Part shown: positions 51,962 through 60,504 of the stretch, one piece after another
How the letters are laid out: each line of letters opens with the position of its first letter
How positions within the stretch are numbered: position 1 is the stretch's first letter
Source: Streptomyces sp. Mut1
GTDB taxonomy: Bacteria; Actinomycetota; Actinomycetes; Streptomycetales; Streptomycetaceae
Reading direction: 5' to 3'
DNA length: 64,000 nt
Assembly: GCF_030719295.1 (NCBI RefSeq)
Contig: NZ_CP120997.1
Coordinates: 6,892,001 to 6,956,000 of the forward strand
Notes under the pieces: model-generated
The model's input: only the letters and a program-made list of their open reading frames with translations
Told to the model about the DNA's origin: nothing
Databases searched by the model: none
Made by a program: the position numbers and the translations under genes

Positions 51962-52609
51962 TCAGGACGCGGCGGCCCCGCGTTCCTTGAGCATGTCGGC
52001 CATGAGCGCGATCTCGGACCGCTGGCCCAGGACCATGCCCGATGCCAGGTTCTTGATCTCCTCGGTGCCCGCCGCCGAGGCGGCCGCCTCGGCCATCTCG
52101 GCACCGGCCGCGTGGTGCGCGGTCATCAGCTTCAGGAAGAGCACCTCGGCGTCCTTGCCCTCGGCGGCCCGCAGGGCGTCCAGCTCGGCGTCGGTCGCCA
52201 TGCCGGGCATCAGCGCGCCGTCGCCGCGCGGAGTGAAGGAGTGCCCCATCCAGGCCATGGCCGGCCCCGGGGAACTCTTCGCCCGCCCCCACATCTCCAG
52301 CCAGCCCAGCATCATGCCGCGCTGGTTGGCCTGGGTGTTGATGATGTCGAACGCGAGCCGGCGCACCGCCTCGTCGGAGGTGCGGTCCCGCACGATGAAC
52401 GACATCTCGACGGCCTGCTGGTGGTGGACCGCCATGTCACGCGCGAATCCCACATCGGCCGATGAGTCGGCGGGCGCCGACGCGGAAACCGCCGGGGAGG
52501 CGGGCGACGAAGGCCGTACGAGCGTCAGCGCGACCAGCGCGAGCGCCAGCAGCAGTACGGCCCCGCCGGCCAGGACCAGCGGCCGCGACGTGCGCGGATC
52601 GGATGTCAC
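51962..52609 (-). CDS. DUF305 membrane-anchored protein (ferritin-like, putative copper-related)
   Basis: 215 residues from GTG, overlapping the DUF3105 stop (GTGA). One N-terminal helix (LVLAGGAVLLLALALVALTL) anchors it with the rest outside. The four-helix DUF305 core has two His/Met motifs, MAVHHQQAVEMS near residue 58 and MTAHHAAGAEMAE near 160. These are thought to bind metal, often copper, in this family. Many extra Met residues (GMMLGWLEMWG, GALMPGMAT) strengthen that reading. DUF305 and DUF3105 genes are found side by side in many Streptomyces. Metal binding is inferred, not shown. Confidence 0.9.
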   Translation of the reverse strand: MTSDPRTSRPLVLAGGAVLLLALALVALTLVRPSSPASPAVSASAPADSSADVGFARDMAVHHQQAVEMSFIVRDRTSDEAVRRLAFDIINTQANQRGMMLGWLEMWGRAKSSPGPAMAWMGHSFTPRGDGALMPGMATDAELDALRAAEGKDAEVLFLKLMTAHHAAGAEMAEAAASAAGTEEIKNLASGMVLGQRSEIALMADMLKERGAAAS

Positions 52610-53256
52610 TTGTCGATCCCTCCGGTGCAGGCGGCGCCCGGCTCCGGGGTCTGCGGGCCCTGCACGTACTTGGTGAAGAACTGGGCGACCCGGGCGTCGG
52701 TGGCGCTCTTCACGGTCAGCTGCTTGCCCCAGGCGCTGAGCATAAGCGGCGCCGCCTGGTCCTCGACCGGGCTCATCAGGGAGTACGGGGTGCCCGACAC
52801 CCGTTCCGTGAACTTCTTCACGTCGGCGGGGGCCGCCTTGCTGGTGTACGTCACCCACACCGCGCCGTGCTCCAGCGAGTGGACGGCGTTCTCCTTCGGT
52901 ATCGCCGCGGTGTAGACGTCACCGTCGCAGTTCATCCACACGGGGTTGTGGTCGCCGCCGACCGGCGGGTTCATCGGGTAGTCGACCGTCTTCTCCACAT
53001 GGTTCTGCGTGAGATCGTCCCAGCTCTTCTCGCCGTCGACGGGCGAGGACTTCGCGGCCGCCTCGGCCTTGTCCTGGTCGTCGGCGGCGTTCATCAGATA
53101 GCCGCCCCCGGCGACGAGACCGGCGACCACGAGGACGCCGACGGTGAGCGTGATGACGCGGGAGCGGCGCTCGCGGGCCCGCTCCCGGCGGCGGGCCTCC
53201 TCCAGCTTGGCGCGGCGGGCGGTGGAGGCGGTGTTCTGCTTGTTGGCGGAAGCCAT
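52606..53256 (-). CDS. DUF3105 membrane-anchored protein
   Basis: 216 residues. A charged cytoplasmic N-terminus (KLEEARRRERARERRSR) precedes one transmembrane helix at about 36-55. The outer domain contains the DUF3105 landmarks PVGGDHNPVWMNCDGD and HSLEHGAVWVTY, with conserved His, Asn and Cys residues, and a second Cys near the C-terminus (GAACTGG) for a likely disulphide. It is co-translated with the DUF305 gene, so the two products probably act together in the envelope. Function unknown. Confidence 0.9.
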   Translation of the reverse strand: MASANKQNTASTARRAKLEEARRRERARERRSRVITLTVGVLVVAGLVAGGGYLMNAADDQDKAEAAAKSSPVDGEKSWDDLTQNHVEKTVDYPMNPPVGGDHNPVWMNCDGDVYTAAIPKENAVHSLEHGAVWVTYTSKAAPADVKKFTERVSGTPYSLMSPVEDQAAPLMLSAWGKQLTVKSATDARVAQFFTKYVQGPQTPEPGAACTGGIDK

Positions 53257-53342
53257 GACGGGTCCTCGGGTTCATCGGATCGGGACAGGACGGACGGCGT
53301 ACGGGGGAGTCCGCACGCGGGCAGGGGAGATCCCCGGCCGTC

Positions 53343-53795
53343 CTAGATCCGCTGAACCTGGAGGCGTAGCCGGTCGACGTCGCCGACGGCGTCGTTGGAG
53401 GGGCCCCGGATGCGGGTGCCGCCGGTGAGGGGGCGGGCCGGGAGGACCGCGACGGCGGCCGACGGAACCGCGGCCGGAGCCGGCTGGCCGGACAGCACGA
53501 CCGGCGCCGAGCCTTCCGACGTGCCGTGGCAGGAGTCGCCCGTACCCCGGTGACGGGGGGCGTCGGCCACCACGGTGCGCACCGCCGTGAGGTCCGTCCA
53601 CGGGGCGAGCGCGGACGCGGGCGCGAACTCGGACGCGGGGGCGAATTCGTGGGAGGAGGAGGCGTGCTCCCCGGACGAGGGCGACGAGCAGCAGGAGACC
53701 AGGGCGACCAGGATGAGCACCCAGGCGAGCACCATCGGCGCGCCGGTGCCGCGCAGCCGGTCCGCGCCCTCGCTCAGCCTCTTCACGCGGCACAT
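53343..53795 (-). CDS. Small hypothetical protein with one hydrophobic segment
   Basis: 150 residues from the ATG of MCRVKRLSEG; an ATG 24 nt further upstream is also in frame. A hydrophobic segment (APMVLAWVLILVALVSCCSS) with two adjacent cysteines is followed by an Ala/Pro/Ser-rich exposed region with no recognised domain. One Cys pair could be lipidated (lipobox-like LVSC). Codon use is weakly coding-like, and no homologue family is recognised, so it may be a fast-evolving exported protein. It is divergent from the scramblase-like gene. Confidence 0.55.
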   Translation of the reverse strand: MCRVKRLSEGADRLRGTGAPMVLAWVLILVALVSCCSSPSSGEHASSSHEFAPASEFAPASALAPWTDLTAVRTVVADAPRHRGTGDSCHGTSEGSAPVVLSGQPAPAAVPSAAVAVLPARPLTGGTRIRGPSNDAVGDVDRLRLQVQRI

Positions 53796-53901
53796 CGTAC
53801 GCGGCGCGTGAAGATTCAAGCAGTACGGGACGGGGTCCGGTGAACCTGTGCATCCATGGACAGGGGGTTCCGCTTTCGGCGCGCCGGGATAGTGTGCCCC
53901 G

Positions 53902-54747
53902 GTGACAACGCACTCGAACGTATCTGCGGGCTGGTATCCCGATCCGCACGGCGCCCCTCAGCTGCTGCGCTACTGGGACGGCTCCCAGTGGACCGAGCAC
54001 ACCAACCCCGCGGGTGGTGGCGGCCAGGCCCAGGGACAGCCCCAGGCCCCCGCTCAGGCTCCGGTGCCCCCTCAGCAGTCGCCCCAGCAGCAGGCGGCCC
54101 CCCAGCAGCCCCCGGCCGTCCCGCAGCAGGGCGGCGCCCCCGGTGCGGGCTCGCTCTTCAATCAGCAGGTCCTGGTGGTGAACCAGAAGGCCAAGCTGAT
54201 CGAGGTGACGAACGAGTACAGCGTCTTCGACCAGCACGGGAACACCATCGGGTCGGTCGTCCAGGTCGGCCAGGGCGCTGTGCGCAAGGTGGTGAGGTTC
54301 CTCACCAGCATCGACCAGTACCTGACCCACCGGCTGGAGATCCGCGACGCCTACGGGCAGCCGCAGCTGCTGCTGACCCGCCCGGCGAAGTTCATCAAGT
54401 CCAAGGTCATCGTGCAGCGCCCCGACGGGCAGCCGGTCGGCGAGATCGTCCAGCAGAACGCCATCGGCAAGATCAACTTCGCGATCATGGTCGACGGGCA
54501 GCAGGTCGGCGCGATCAAGGCCGAGAACTGGCGCGCCTGGAACTTCGCGATCGTCGACCACAACGACGCGGAGATCGCCCGGATCACCAAGACCTGGGAA
54601 GGCCTCGCGAAGACCCTGTTCACGACGGCGGACAACTACGTCCTCCAAATCCACTACCAGCTGCCCGAGCCGCTGCTGAGCCTGGTGGTGGCGACGGCCC
54701 TGACCGTGGACACCGCCCTCAAGCAGGACGCCCGCGGCCTGGGCTGA
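53902..54747 (+). CDS. DUF2510-LURP/scramblase-like protein
   Basis: 281 residues from GTG. The N-terminal 35 residues are a DUF2510 module (SAGWYPDPHGAPQLLRYWDG, then QWTEHTN). A 60-residue Gln/Pro/Ala-rich linker follows. The C-terminal 190 residues (NQQVLVVNQKAKLIEV, then YSVFDQHGNTIGSVVQV) form a 12-stranded beta-barrel of the LURP-one/phospholipid scramblase family. It has a closing hydrophobic helix (SLVVATALTVDTAL) that is normally buried in the barrel. Eukaryotic relatives move phospholipids or bind DNA. The bacterial role is unknown; DUF2510 domains in Streptomyces are often linked to membrane proteins. Confidence 0.85.
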   Translation: MTTHSNVSAGWYPDPHGAPQLLRYWDGSQWTEHTNPAGGGGQAQGQPQAPAQAPVPPQQSPQQQAAPQQPPAVPQQGGAPGAGSLFNQQVLVVNQKAKLIEVTNEYSVFDQHGNTIGSVVQVGQGAVRKVVRFLTSIDQYLTHRLEIRDAYGQPQLLLTRPAKFIKSKVIVQRPDGQPVGEIVQQNAIGKINFAIMVDGQQVGAIKAENWRAWNFAIVDHNDAEIARITKTWEGLAKTLFTTADNYVLQIHYQLPEPLLSLVVATALTVDTALKQDARGLG

Positions 54748-54768
54748 GGCTCCGCCCTCCTTGCGCGA

Positions 54769-54812
54769 CCGCCCGCGCCCCTCGCACGACACCGTGCGAG
54801 GGGCGCGGGCGG
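54769..54812 (+). terminator. Strong terminator after scramblase-like gene
   Basis: A perfect 20-bp inverted repeat (CCGCCCGCGCCCCTCGCACG and complement) with loop ACAC, starting 22 nt beyond the stop codon, is among the strongest hairpins in the window. Confidence 0.85.
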
Positions 54813-54864
54813 TGGTGCGTCCGGGGCCCGTGGCCGGCTCCCGGGCTGGTCCGGGCCAAGTATT

Positions 54865-54891
54865 TTACTGGTGTAATACCTGTTAAGGTAT
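54865..54891. promoter_or_regulatory. Candidate MarR operator at the FUSC start
   Basis: Two AT-rich inverted repeats abut: TTAC-TGGT-GTAA (54865-54876) and ATACC-TGTTAA-GGTAT (54876-54891). They lie immediately before the FUSC start codon, in a genome with few AT-rich stretches. TAATAC and TATATG hexamers inside could be -10 elements, so a repressor here would block transcription start. The MarR protein encoded downstream of FUSC is the obvious candidate. Confidence 0.6.
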
Positions 54892-54895
54892 ATGA

Positions 54896-56572
54896 GTGAG
54901 TGATACAAGCATCAGGTTCCGCAAGCCGGCCGTCCGCAGGCTCCCGCTGACCGGCCCGCTGCGTCTGGTCCGGCCGTCGGACATGTGGTTCAAGCCGGCC
55001 ACCAGCGTCGTCGTGGCCACGGCCGTACCCAACCTGGTGCTGCTCTGTCTGGGCCGCCTCGACCTGGTGATGTACACGATGGCCGGCTCGCTCTGTGCGC
55101 TGTACGGCCACAACCTCCCGTACGCGCGCCGCGCCGGCACCGTCGCCGCCGTCGTCCTCGGTATGACCGCCGGTCTGGGCATCGCCCTCGTCCTGGCCTC
55201 GCTGACCGGCTCGACCGCCGTGCTGATCGCCGCGGGCGCGCTCCTGGCGGCCGGGCAGAAGCTGCTGTGCGACGCCTCCCGGGTCGGGCCCCCGGGGCCG
55301 GTGATCTTCACCTTCGTCAGCTCCGCCGCCCTGTTCGTCCCGCAGACGCTCGGCCAGGTCCCGGGCCACCTCGTCCTCACGCTCGGCGCGGGCGCGGTCT
55401 CCTGGCTCGTCGCCGTCGTCGCCCCCGCCCTGATCCGCCGCGACGGACCCGAACGCCGTGCGACGGCCCGCGCGCTGAGCGCCGCCGCAGCCCACGCCGA
55501 AGCGCCCGGACACGCCACCCGCCGCGCCGCGGTCGCCGCCGTCCACGCCGCCTGGCAGACGCTCATCGCCGCCGGCCGCCCCACCCCCGCGCGCCGCGCC
55601 CTGGAGCGCCTCGTCGTCCACGCCGAGACCTCGGCCCTGACCGGCACCCCGGACGCGGCCGACGCCGCCCGGCTGCGCGAGTGGGCCCGGCGCACCCGCG
55701 CCCGCGGCCCCGTCCCCGCCCCGCCCGAGGCCCCCGGGACCGACGCCGAACTCTTCGGCGTCGAGGCCGAACGCGCCGCCCGGGGCAGCTCGTGGCGCAC
55801 CCTGCTCAAGGGCCTCGCCCCCGGCTCCCCACTGCTGCCGGTCGCCGCCCGCACCCTCGTCGGCTGCGCCCTGGCCGGTTACGTCTGCTCGGCCGTCGGC
55901 GTCGGCCGCCCCTACTGGGCGATCGTCACCGCCGCCTCCCTCTACCAGGCCAACGTCACGCTCTCCTGGAACCGCACGCTCCAGCGCACCCTTGGCAACC
56001 TCATCGGCGTCCTGGTCTTCGCCGCGGTCCTCCCCGCCGCCCGGAGCACCCCGCTGGCCCTCATCGGCTTCTGCCTCCTCTTCGGCTTCGCGGCCGAGGC
56101 CCTGATCACCCGCAACTACTGGCTCGGCTCCGTCGCCGTCACGCCGATGGCGCTGCTCGTCCTGGAGTACGCCGGCAGCCACCCGGCCGGCGAGCTGATC
56201 GGCGACCGGGTCCTGGACACCGTGATCGGCGCGGCCGTCGGCTTCCTCGCCGCCGTCGTCGTCACCAACCGCCGCGCCACCGGCCGCGTCGAGCGCGCGC
56301 TGGCCGCCGCCGAACAGGCCCGCGCCCATGCCGTGCGGACCCTCGCGGCCCCCGAGCCCGCCCCCGCCGCGCTCGACGCCGCCCGCCGCAGGCTCACCGG
56401 CTCCCTGGTCGAACTGCGCGAGGCCGACGACACCGCGGCCGGTGAATGGTGGCAGCGCGCCCTGCCCCAGGAGGCGGTGCTCGCCGCCGAGCAGGCCGGA
56501 CACCGTACGCTCGCCGCGACAGCGAAACGGCAGGGGCCGACCGCCCCCGCCCAGGAGAACGGAGCGGTGTGA
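54896..56572 (+). CDS. FUSC-family inner-membrane transporter (fusaric-acid-resistance type)
   Basis: 558 residues from GTG; a three-codon reading frame, ATG AGT GAG TGA, overlaps its first bases. Two sets of about five to six transmembrane helices (residues about 35-170 and 315-450) are separated by a soluble helical domain, and a cytoplasmic helical tail follows. The second set contains the FUSC signature YWAIVTAASLYQANVTLSWNRTLQRTLGNLIG, given here as positions about 340-370. Family members export aromatic acids and other small toxins. The MarR gene follows with a 4-nt overlap, so the operon is probably self-regulated and induced by the exported compound. Confidence 0.88.
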   Translation: MSDTSIRFRKPAVRRLPLTGPLRLVRPSDMWFKPATSVVVATAVPNLVLLCLGRLDLVMYTMAGSLCALYGHNLPYARRAGTVAAVVLGMTAGLGIALVLASLTGSTAVLIAAGALLAAGQKLLCDASRVGPPGPVIFTFVSSAALFVPQTLGQVPGHLVLTLGAGAVSWLVAVVAPALIRRDGPERRATARALSAAAAHAEAPGHATRRAAVAAVHAAWQTLIAAGRPTPARRALERLVVHAETSALTGTPDAADAARLREWARRTRARGPVPAPPEAPGTDAELFGVEAERAARGSSWRTLLKGLAPGSPLLPVAARTLVGCALAGYVCSAVGVGRPYWAIVTAASLYQANVTLSWNRTLQRTLGNLIGVLVFAAVLPAARSTPLALIGFCLLFGFAAEALITRNYWLGSVAVTPMALLVLEYAGSHPAGELIGDRVLDTVIGAAVGFLAAVVVTNRRATGRVERALAAAEQARAHAVRTLAAPEPAPAALDAARRRLTGSLVELREADDTAAGEWWQRALPQEAVLAAEQAGHRTLAATAKRQGPTAPAQENGAV

Positions 56573-57075
56573 CCGACGACATCGTCGCCTCGGTGGTACG
56601 GCAGTGGCGGGCCGTCAACCCGGAGCTGGACACCGGCCCGATGGAGCTCATCGGCCGTATCAACCGCTGCTCCGCCCTGCTCCAGCAGGCCGAGGACGCG
56701 CCGCTGCGGGCGGCCGGGCTGACCCGCGCCGAGTTCGACCTGCTGGGCGCCGTACGCCGTACCGGACGCGAACTGACCCCCGGCGAGCTGGCCCGGGAGA
56801 CCTTCTCCTCCGGAGCCGCCGTCACCAAGCGGCTCCGCGGCCTCCAGGAGCGCGGCCTGATCGCCCGCCGCGGTGACGAACGGGACCGCAGGGTCGCCTA
56901 CGTACGCCTCACCGACGAGGGTTGCGACCTGGTCGACGGGCTGCTGCCCCGGCAGCTGGCCTACGAACGCGCGGTGCTCTCCGGCCTGGACGCCGAGTCC
57001 CGCGACCGGCTGAGCGCACAGCTCAGCGAGCTGCTGGTCCAGCTGGAAGGCCGCATCGGCGGCGCCCGCCCCTGA
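56569..57075 (+). CDS. MarR-family transcriptional regulator
   Basis: 168 residues from GTG overlapping the FUSC stop (GTGTGA). The winged helix-turn-helix is LTPGELARETFSSGAAVTKRLRGLQERGLI with the wing RRGDERDRRVAYVRLTDEG, near-consensus for MarR. Flanking helices form the dimer interface and ligand pocket. It probably represses the FUSC exporter by binding the inverted repeats just before that gene, and is released by the exporter's substrate. This is inferred from the operon structure. Confidence 0.93.
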   Translation: MTDDIVASVVRQWRAVNPELDTGPMELIGRINRCSALLQQAEDAPLRAAGLTRAEFDLLGAVRRTGRELTPGELARETFSSGAAVTKRLRGLQERGLIARRGDERDRRVAYVRLTDEGCDLVDGLLPRQLAYERAVLSGLDAESRDRLSAQLSELLVQLEGRIGGARP

Positions 57076-57418
57076 CCCTCCGAGGGCGCGCGCCCGGCGC
57101 GCGCCCCGGCCCGTCATCACTCGTACGGGCCCCTTCGATCACATGTGCCCATCTGTCGCTCTGTGGGGCGATTCTTCCTCATTCCTCCGTGTCGTCACTC
57201 CCCGCACACGCGTGAAGGCGCTGCGTGCAAAAACTCGTGAGTGTATTACCGCGGGAGCGCTCGCGCAGGGGGTTGGAGGAATGTGCGGAAGCACTGATTC
57301 GATCTGACTAAGCTCACGCACAGTGAAGCCGAGTTGAGATGAATCGAGCGCTTGCTCCCGACTGCCCTGCAAGTGCCGAATCTCCGGAATAAAGCCGAAT
57401 CAACCGCCAGAGGTTCAG
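57076..57418. other. Non-coding region between MarR gene and conservon (343 nt)
   Basis: It begins with a small GC hairpin, GGGCGCGC / GCGCGCCC (57084-57106), a possible terminator for the FUSC-MarR operon. The last 200 nt are less GC-rich than the surroundings. They carry the inverted repeat CTTGC...GCAAG (57351-57373) about 45 nt before the conservon start, where promoter or regulator sites would be expected. I see no gene in it; short frames on both strands lack ribosome sites. Confidence 0.65.
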
Positions 57419-59047
57419 ATGGTCCGTGTTGAATCACCGCCGGCCGTACGGGAAGCCCCCGTCGCCCGCGCCCTGTTGCTGCCCGTCGTCGTGATGGCGG
57501 GCGCGACTGCCGCCGCCGCGGCGCTGGTTGCCGAGCCCGCGCGGATACCAGTCATCTGGTGCGGAGCGTTCGCCACCGTCGTGGTCGGCGCGCTCGCCGT
57601 GGAGATCGCCCGCCGGGGCAGGACGATCCGCCGCCGTCGCGCGGAGTACGAGCAGCGTGTCGCCGCGCTGGAACGACGCATCGCCGACCACGACACCGAG
57701 ACCGTGCGGATCAGCAGGGAACTGCTGCCGGCCGCCATCCACCGTCTGCGGGTGGGCAATTCGCCCGACGAGGTGCTGCGCGACGTCGTGGACGCCGACC
57801 CGGTCCACCGCCATCTCCCCGACGCCCAGCGCGCCCTCGTCTACACCGTGCTGGACATCATCGACAACGAGGAGGCGACCCGCGACTCCGCCCAGCGCGC
57901 CTTCGTCAACGTCGCCCGCCGCGTCCAGGCGATCGTCCACCGCCAGGCCAGCGAACTGCGGGAGATGGAGGAGCACCACGGGCGCAACCCCGACGTCTTC
58001 GACGACCTGCTCCGCATCGACCACGGCACCGCGCTGATCGGCCGCCTCGCCGACTCCATCGCGGTACTCGGCGGAGCCCGCCCCAGCCGCCAGTGGCCCA
58101 AGCCCGTACCGCTGTTCAGCGTGTTGCGCGGCGCCATGTCGCGCATCCTGGAGTACCCGCGCGTCGATCTGCACTCGATCGCCAAGGTCGCCATCATCGG
58201 CACCGCGGTCGAACCGCTCATCCACGCCTGCGCCGAACTCCTCGACAACGCCACCCGCTACTCGCCGCCGCAGACCCGGGTGCACGTCACCGCGGTCGAG
58301 GTGCAGACGGGCATCGCCATCGAGATCGAGGACGGCGGCGTCAGCCTCAGCGAGGAGGCCCGCGCACGGGCCGAGAACATGCTCGCCAGGGCCCAGGCGG
58401 GCTCCAGCATGAACGACCTCGGCGAGTCCCCCCGCCTCGGGATGGCGGTCGTCGGCCGGCTCGCGCGGATGTACGACCTCCAGGTCTCGCTGCGGCAGTC
58501 CGCCTACGGCGGCGTACGGGCCGTGCTCATCGTGCCCCGCGCCATGATCACCACCGGTCCCGCGCCCGGCATCGCCCACGGCATCGGCGCCACCTCGCGG
58601 CCCACCAGCGACATCGACCTCGACGACATGAAGCACGTCGTCCCGGCCCGCAGCAACCGCCGCAAGCCGAGCCCCGTGGCCGCCCGGCCCGCCACCGGAC
58701 CCGTGTCCTCCGCCCCGAGCGCCGTCATCCCGGCCGTCGCCATGGAGGACGAAGCGCCCGTCGTGACCGAGTGGACCGCGGGCGGGCTCCCGCAGCGCCG
58801 CAGCCGGGGCCGCGCACCGCTGGGCTCGCACAACCTCCCCGCCCAGTCGTCCGACCCCACCGCGGGCCGGACCAACGGCCACGGCCACAGCTACGGCAAC
58901 GGCAACGGCAACGGCCAGGAGAACGGCAAGGAACCGCCGCCCGGGATCTGGCTGGAGGCGTTCACCAAGGCCGCCAACGGCGTGCCCCAGGACCCCAGGA
59001 CGGGCGATGACTCTGACGACGCGTGGGACAAGGGAGACCTGAAGTGA
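57419..59047 (+). CDS. cvnA: Conservon sensor-like ATPase (CvnA family)
   Basis: 542 residues. Two hydrophobic helices (about 18-42 and 45-63) are followed by a coiled-coil linker and a histidine-kinase-like ATP-binding domain: HACAELLDNATRYSPP (N-box), EIEDGGVSLSEEA and GMAVVGRLARMYDLQV. No phosphoacceptor His domain of the usual type is present, as in other conservon sensors. The C-terminal 170 residues are disordered, with the Gly/His/Asn-rich run HSYGNGNGNGNGQ. In S. coelicolor, CvnA-D proteins form a membrane-associated complex resembling eukaryotic G-protein-coupled signalling. The next gene overlaps by 4 nt (GTGA). Confidence 0.9.
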   Translation: MVRVESPPAVREAPVARALLLPVVVMAGATAAAAALVAEPARIPVIWCGAFATVVVGALAVEIARRGRTIRRRRAEYEQRVAALERRIADHDTETVRISRELLPAAIHRLRVGNSPDEVLRDVVDADPVHRHLPDAQRALVYTVLDIIDNEEATRDSAQRAFVNVARRVQAIVHRQASELREMEEHHGRNPDVFDDLLRIDHGTALIGRLADSIAVLGGARPSRQWPKPVPLFSVLRGAMSRILEYPRVDLHSIAKVAIIGTAVEPLIHACAELLDNATRYSPPQTRVHVTAVEVQTGIAIEIEDGGVSLSEEARARAENMLARAQAGSSMNDLGESPRLGMAVVGRLARMYDLQVSLRQSAYGGVRAVLIVPRAMITTGPAPGIAHGIGATSRPTSDIDLDDMKHVVPARSNRRKPSPVAARPATGPVSSAPSAVIPAVAMEDEAPVVTEWTAGGLPQRRSRGRAPLGSHNLPAQSSDPTAGRTNGHGHSYGNGNGNGQENGKEPPPGIWLEAFTKAANGVPQDPRTGDDSDDAWDKGDLK

Positions 59048-59451
59048 TCCAGCAGCGGGGCAACATGGACTGGATGCTCAAAGAGCTGGCCGACGATGTC
59101 CCGGACATCCACCAGATCGTCGTGCTCTCCGCCGACGGGCTGCGCATCGCCCGGCACGGCGGCGACCCCGACGTCGCGGACCGGCTCGCGGCGGCCTGCG
59201 CCGGACTGCAGAGCCTGGCGGCGGCCGTCGCCTCCGAGATCCCGTACAGCGACGGCCGGATGAGGCTCGTCGTCATCGAGGTCACCGGCGGCTTCTTCTA
59301 CCTGATGGCCGCGGGCACCGGAGCCTATCTGGCGGTGCTCGCGGGCGAGACGGTGGACGCCGGACTCGTCGGGGCGCGGATGCGTGACCTGGTCGTACGG
59401 ATCGGCGCCCACCTCACGAGTCCGCCCCGCCACGACGGGCAGGTCGTATGA
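59044..59451 (+). CDS. cvnB: Roadblock/LC7-domain protein (CvnB family)
   Basis: 135 residues from GTG overlapping the cvnA stop, with GGGAGA upstream. The roadblock fold shows MDWMLKELADDVPDIHQIVVLSADGLRIA and GGFFYLMAAGTGAYLAVLA, given as positions 9-37 and 83-101. In conservons this subunit links the sensor and the small GTPase, probably as a GTPase-activating or scaffold protein. The stop overlaps the cvnC start (ATGA). Confidence 0.93.
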   Translation: MIQQRGNMDWMLKELADDVPDIHQIVVLSADGLRIARHGGDPDVADRLAAACAGLQSLAAAVASEIPYSDGRMRLVVIEVTGGFFYLMAAGTGAYLAVLAGETVDAGLVGARMRDLVVRIGAHLTSPPRHDGQVV

Positions 59452-59819
59452 ACGTTCCCCGACGAGAACGCCGCAAGACCGAAGCCGGCCCGAGCGATCC
59501 GGAACGGCTCTACGTCATCACCGGCGATCCCGACGGCAGCGAGCGGGCAGCCCTCGACCTGGTCACCATGATTGTCTCGAAGGCCGAACCGTCACCCATG
59601 GTCCAGCCCGAGCAGGCAGTGATCCTCCGGCTCTGCCGGGCCCCGTTATCCGTCGCGGAACTCTCCGCCTACCTCAGCCTGCCGTTCAGCGTGGTGACCT
59701 CGCTCCTCACGGAACTCCTCGCGACCGGGCTGATCGAATCGCGTGCCCCGATCGTCCGCGCGACCCTCCCGGACAGGTCCCTCCTCGAAGCGGTGATGCA
59801 TGGACTTCAGAAACTCTGA
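59448..59819 (+). CDS. cvnC: DUF742 winged-helix protein (CvnC family)
   Basis: 123 residues. The core EQAVILRLCRAPLSVAELSAYL and SVVTSLLTELLATGLIESR is the DUF742 winged helix. LYVITGD near the N-terminus is the other conserved element. It has no DNA-binding wing of known type and acts as a complex member in the conservon model. It overlaps cvnB by 4 nt and cvnD by 20 nt, so translation of the block is tightly coupled. Confidence 0.92.
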   Translation: MNVPRRERRKTEAGPSDPERLYVITGDPDGSERAALDLVTMIVSKAEPSPMVQPEQAVILRLCRAPLSVAELSAYLSLPFSVVTSLLTELLATGLIESRAPIVRATLPDRSLLEAVMHGLQKL

Positions 59820-60414
59820 CACGATCACGGGCCCCCGCAGCGAGGACGTCCTGCCCACCACGGCGACCGCCGCGGTGAAGGTCGTGATCGTCGGGGGGTT
59901 CGGAGCCGGCAAGACGACCATGGTGGGCTCGGTCAGCGAGATCCGGCCCCTGACCACCGAAGAGACGATGACGCAGGCCGGCGTCGGCGTGGACGACAAC
60001 TCCGGGGTGGAGAGCAAGACCTCCACCACCGTCGCCATGGACTTCGGCCGGATCAGCATCAGCGAGGAGCTCATCCTCTACCTCTTCGGAACCCCCGGCC
60101 AGGAACGCTTCTGGTTCCTGTGGAACGGCCTGTTCGAAGGCGCGCTCGGCGCCGTCGTCCTCATCGACACCCGCCGGCTCGAAGTCAGCTTCGACGTCAT
60201 CGGGCGCCTGGAGGAACGCGGCGTGCCGTTCGTCGTCGCCATCAACACCTTCCCCGACGCGCCGAAACACCCCGTCGAGGCGCTGCGCAGCGCCCTGGAC
60301 CTGCCCGAAGAGGTCCCGATGATCGACTGCGACGCCCGGCTGCGCGTTTCGAGCCGCGATGTGCTGATGACGCTGATGCGCTACCTGCACAGCCTGGCCC
60401 TCCCGGTCGGCTGA
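59800..60414 (+). CDS. cvnD: Small Ras-like GTPase (CvnD family)
   Basis: 204 residues. The G1 P-loop is GGFGAGKTT near residue 33, G2 contains Thr in TTEETMTQAGVG, G3 is GTPGQERF near residue 96, and G4 appears as INTFPDAP instead of NKxD, the form normal for this bacterial MglA/CvnD-type group. It should switch between GDP and GTP under control of the upstream CvnA-C proteins. It is followed 90 nt later by a P450 gene, the usual conservon accessory. Confidence 0.93.
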   Translation: MDFRNSDTITGPRSEDVLPTTATAAVKVVIVGGFGAGKTTMVGSVSEIRPLTTEETMTQAGVGVDDNSGVESKTSTTVAMDFGRISISEELILYLFGTPGQERFWFLWNGLFEGALGAVVLIDTRRLEVSFDVIGRLEERGVPFVVAINTFPDAPKHPVEALRSALDLPEEVPMIDCDARLRVSSRDVLMTLMRYLHSLALPVG

Positions 60415-60504
60415 CCCGCGCACCACCCCACCCGCACCCGTTCGCGCGCCCCCACCGCGCACCCCATCCGTCCGGCCCGTTGCGGCCTGACCCCTGGAGC
60501 GATC

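Noticed and set aside
58890..58925. Tandem GGCAAC hexamers as a non-coding repeat
   Set aside because: They are in frame inside cvnA and encode a Gly-Asn run in its disordered tail, so they are part of the gene.
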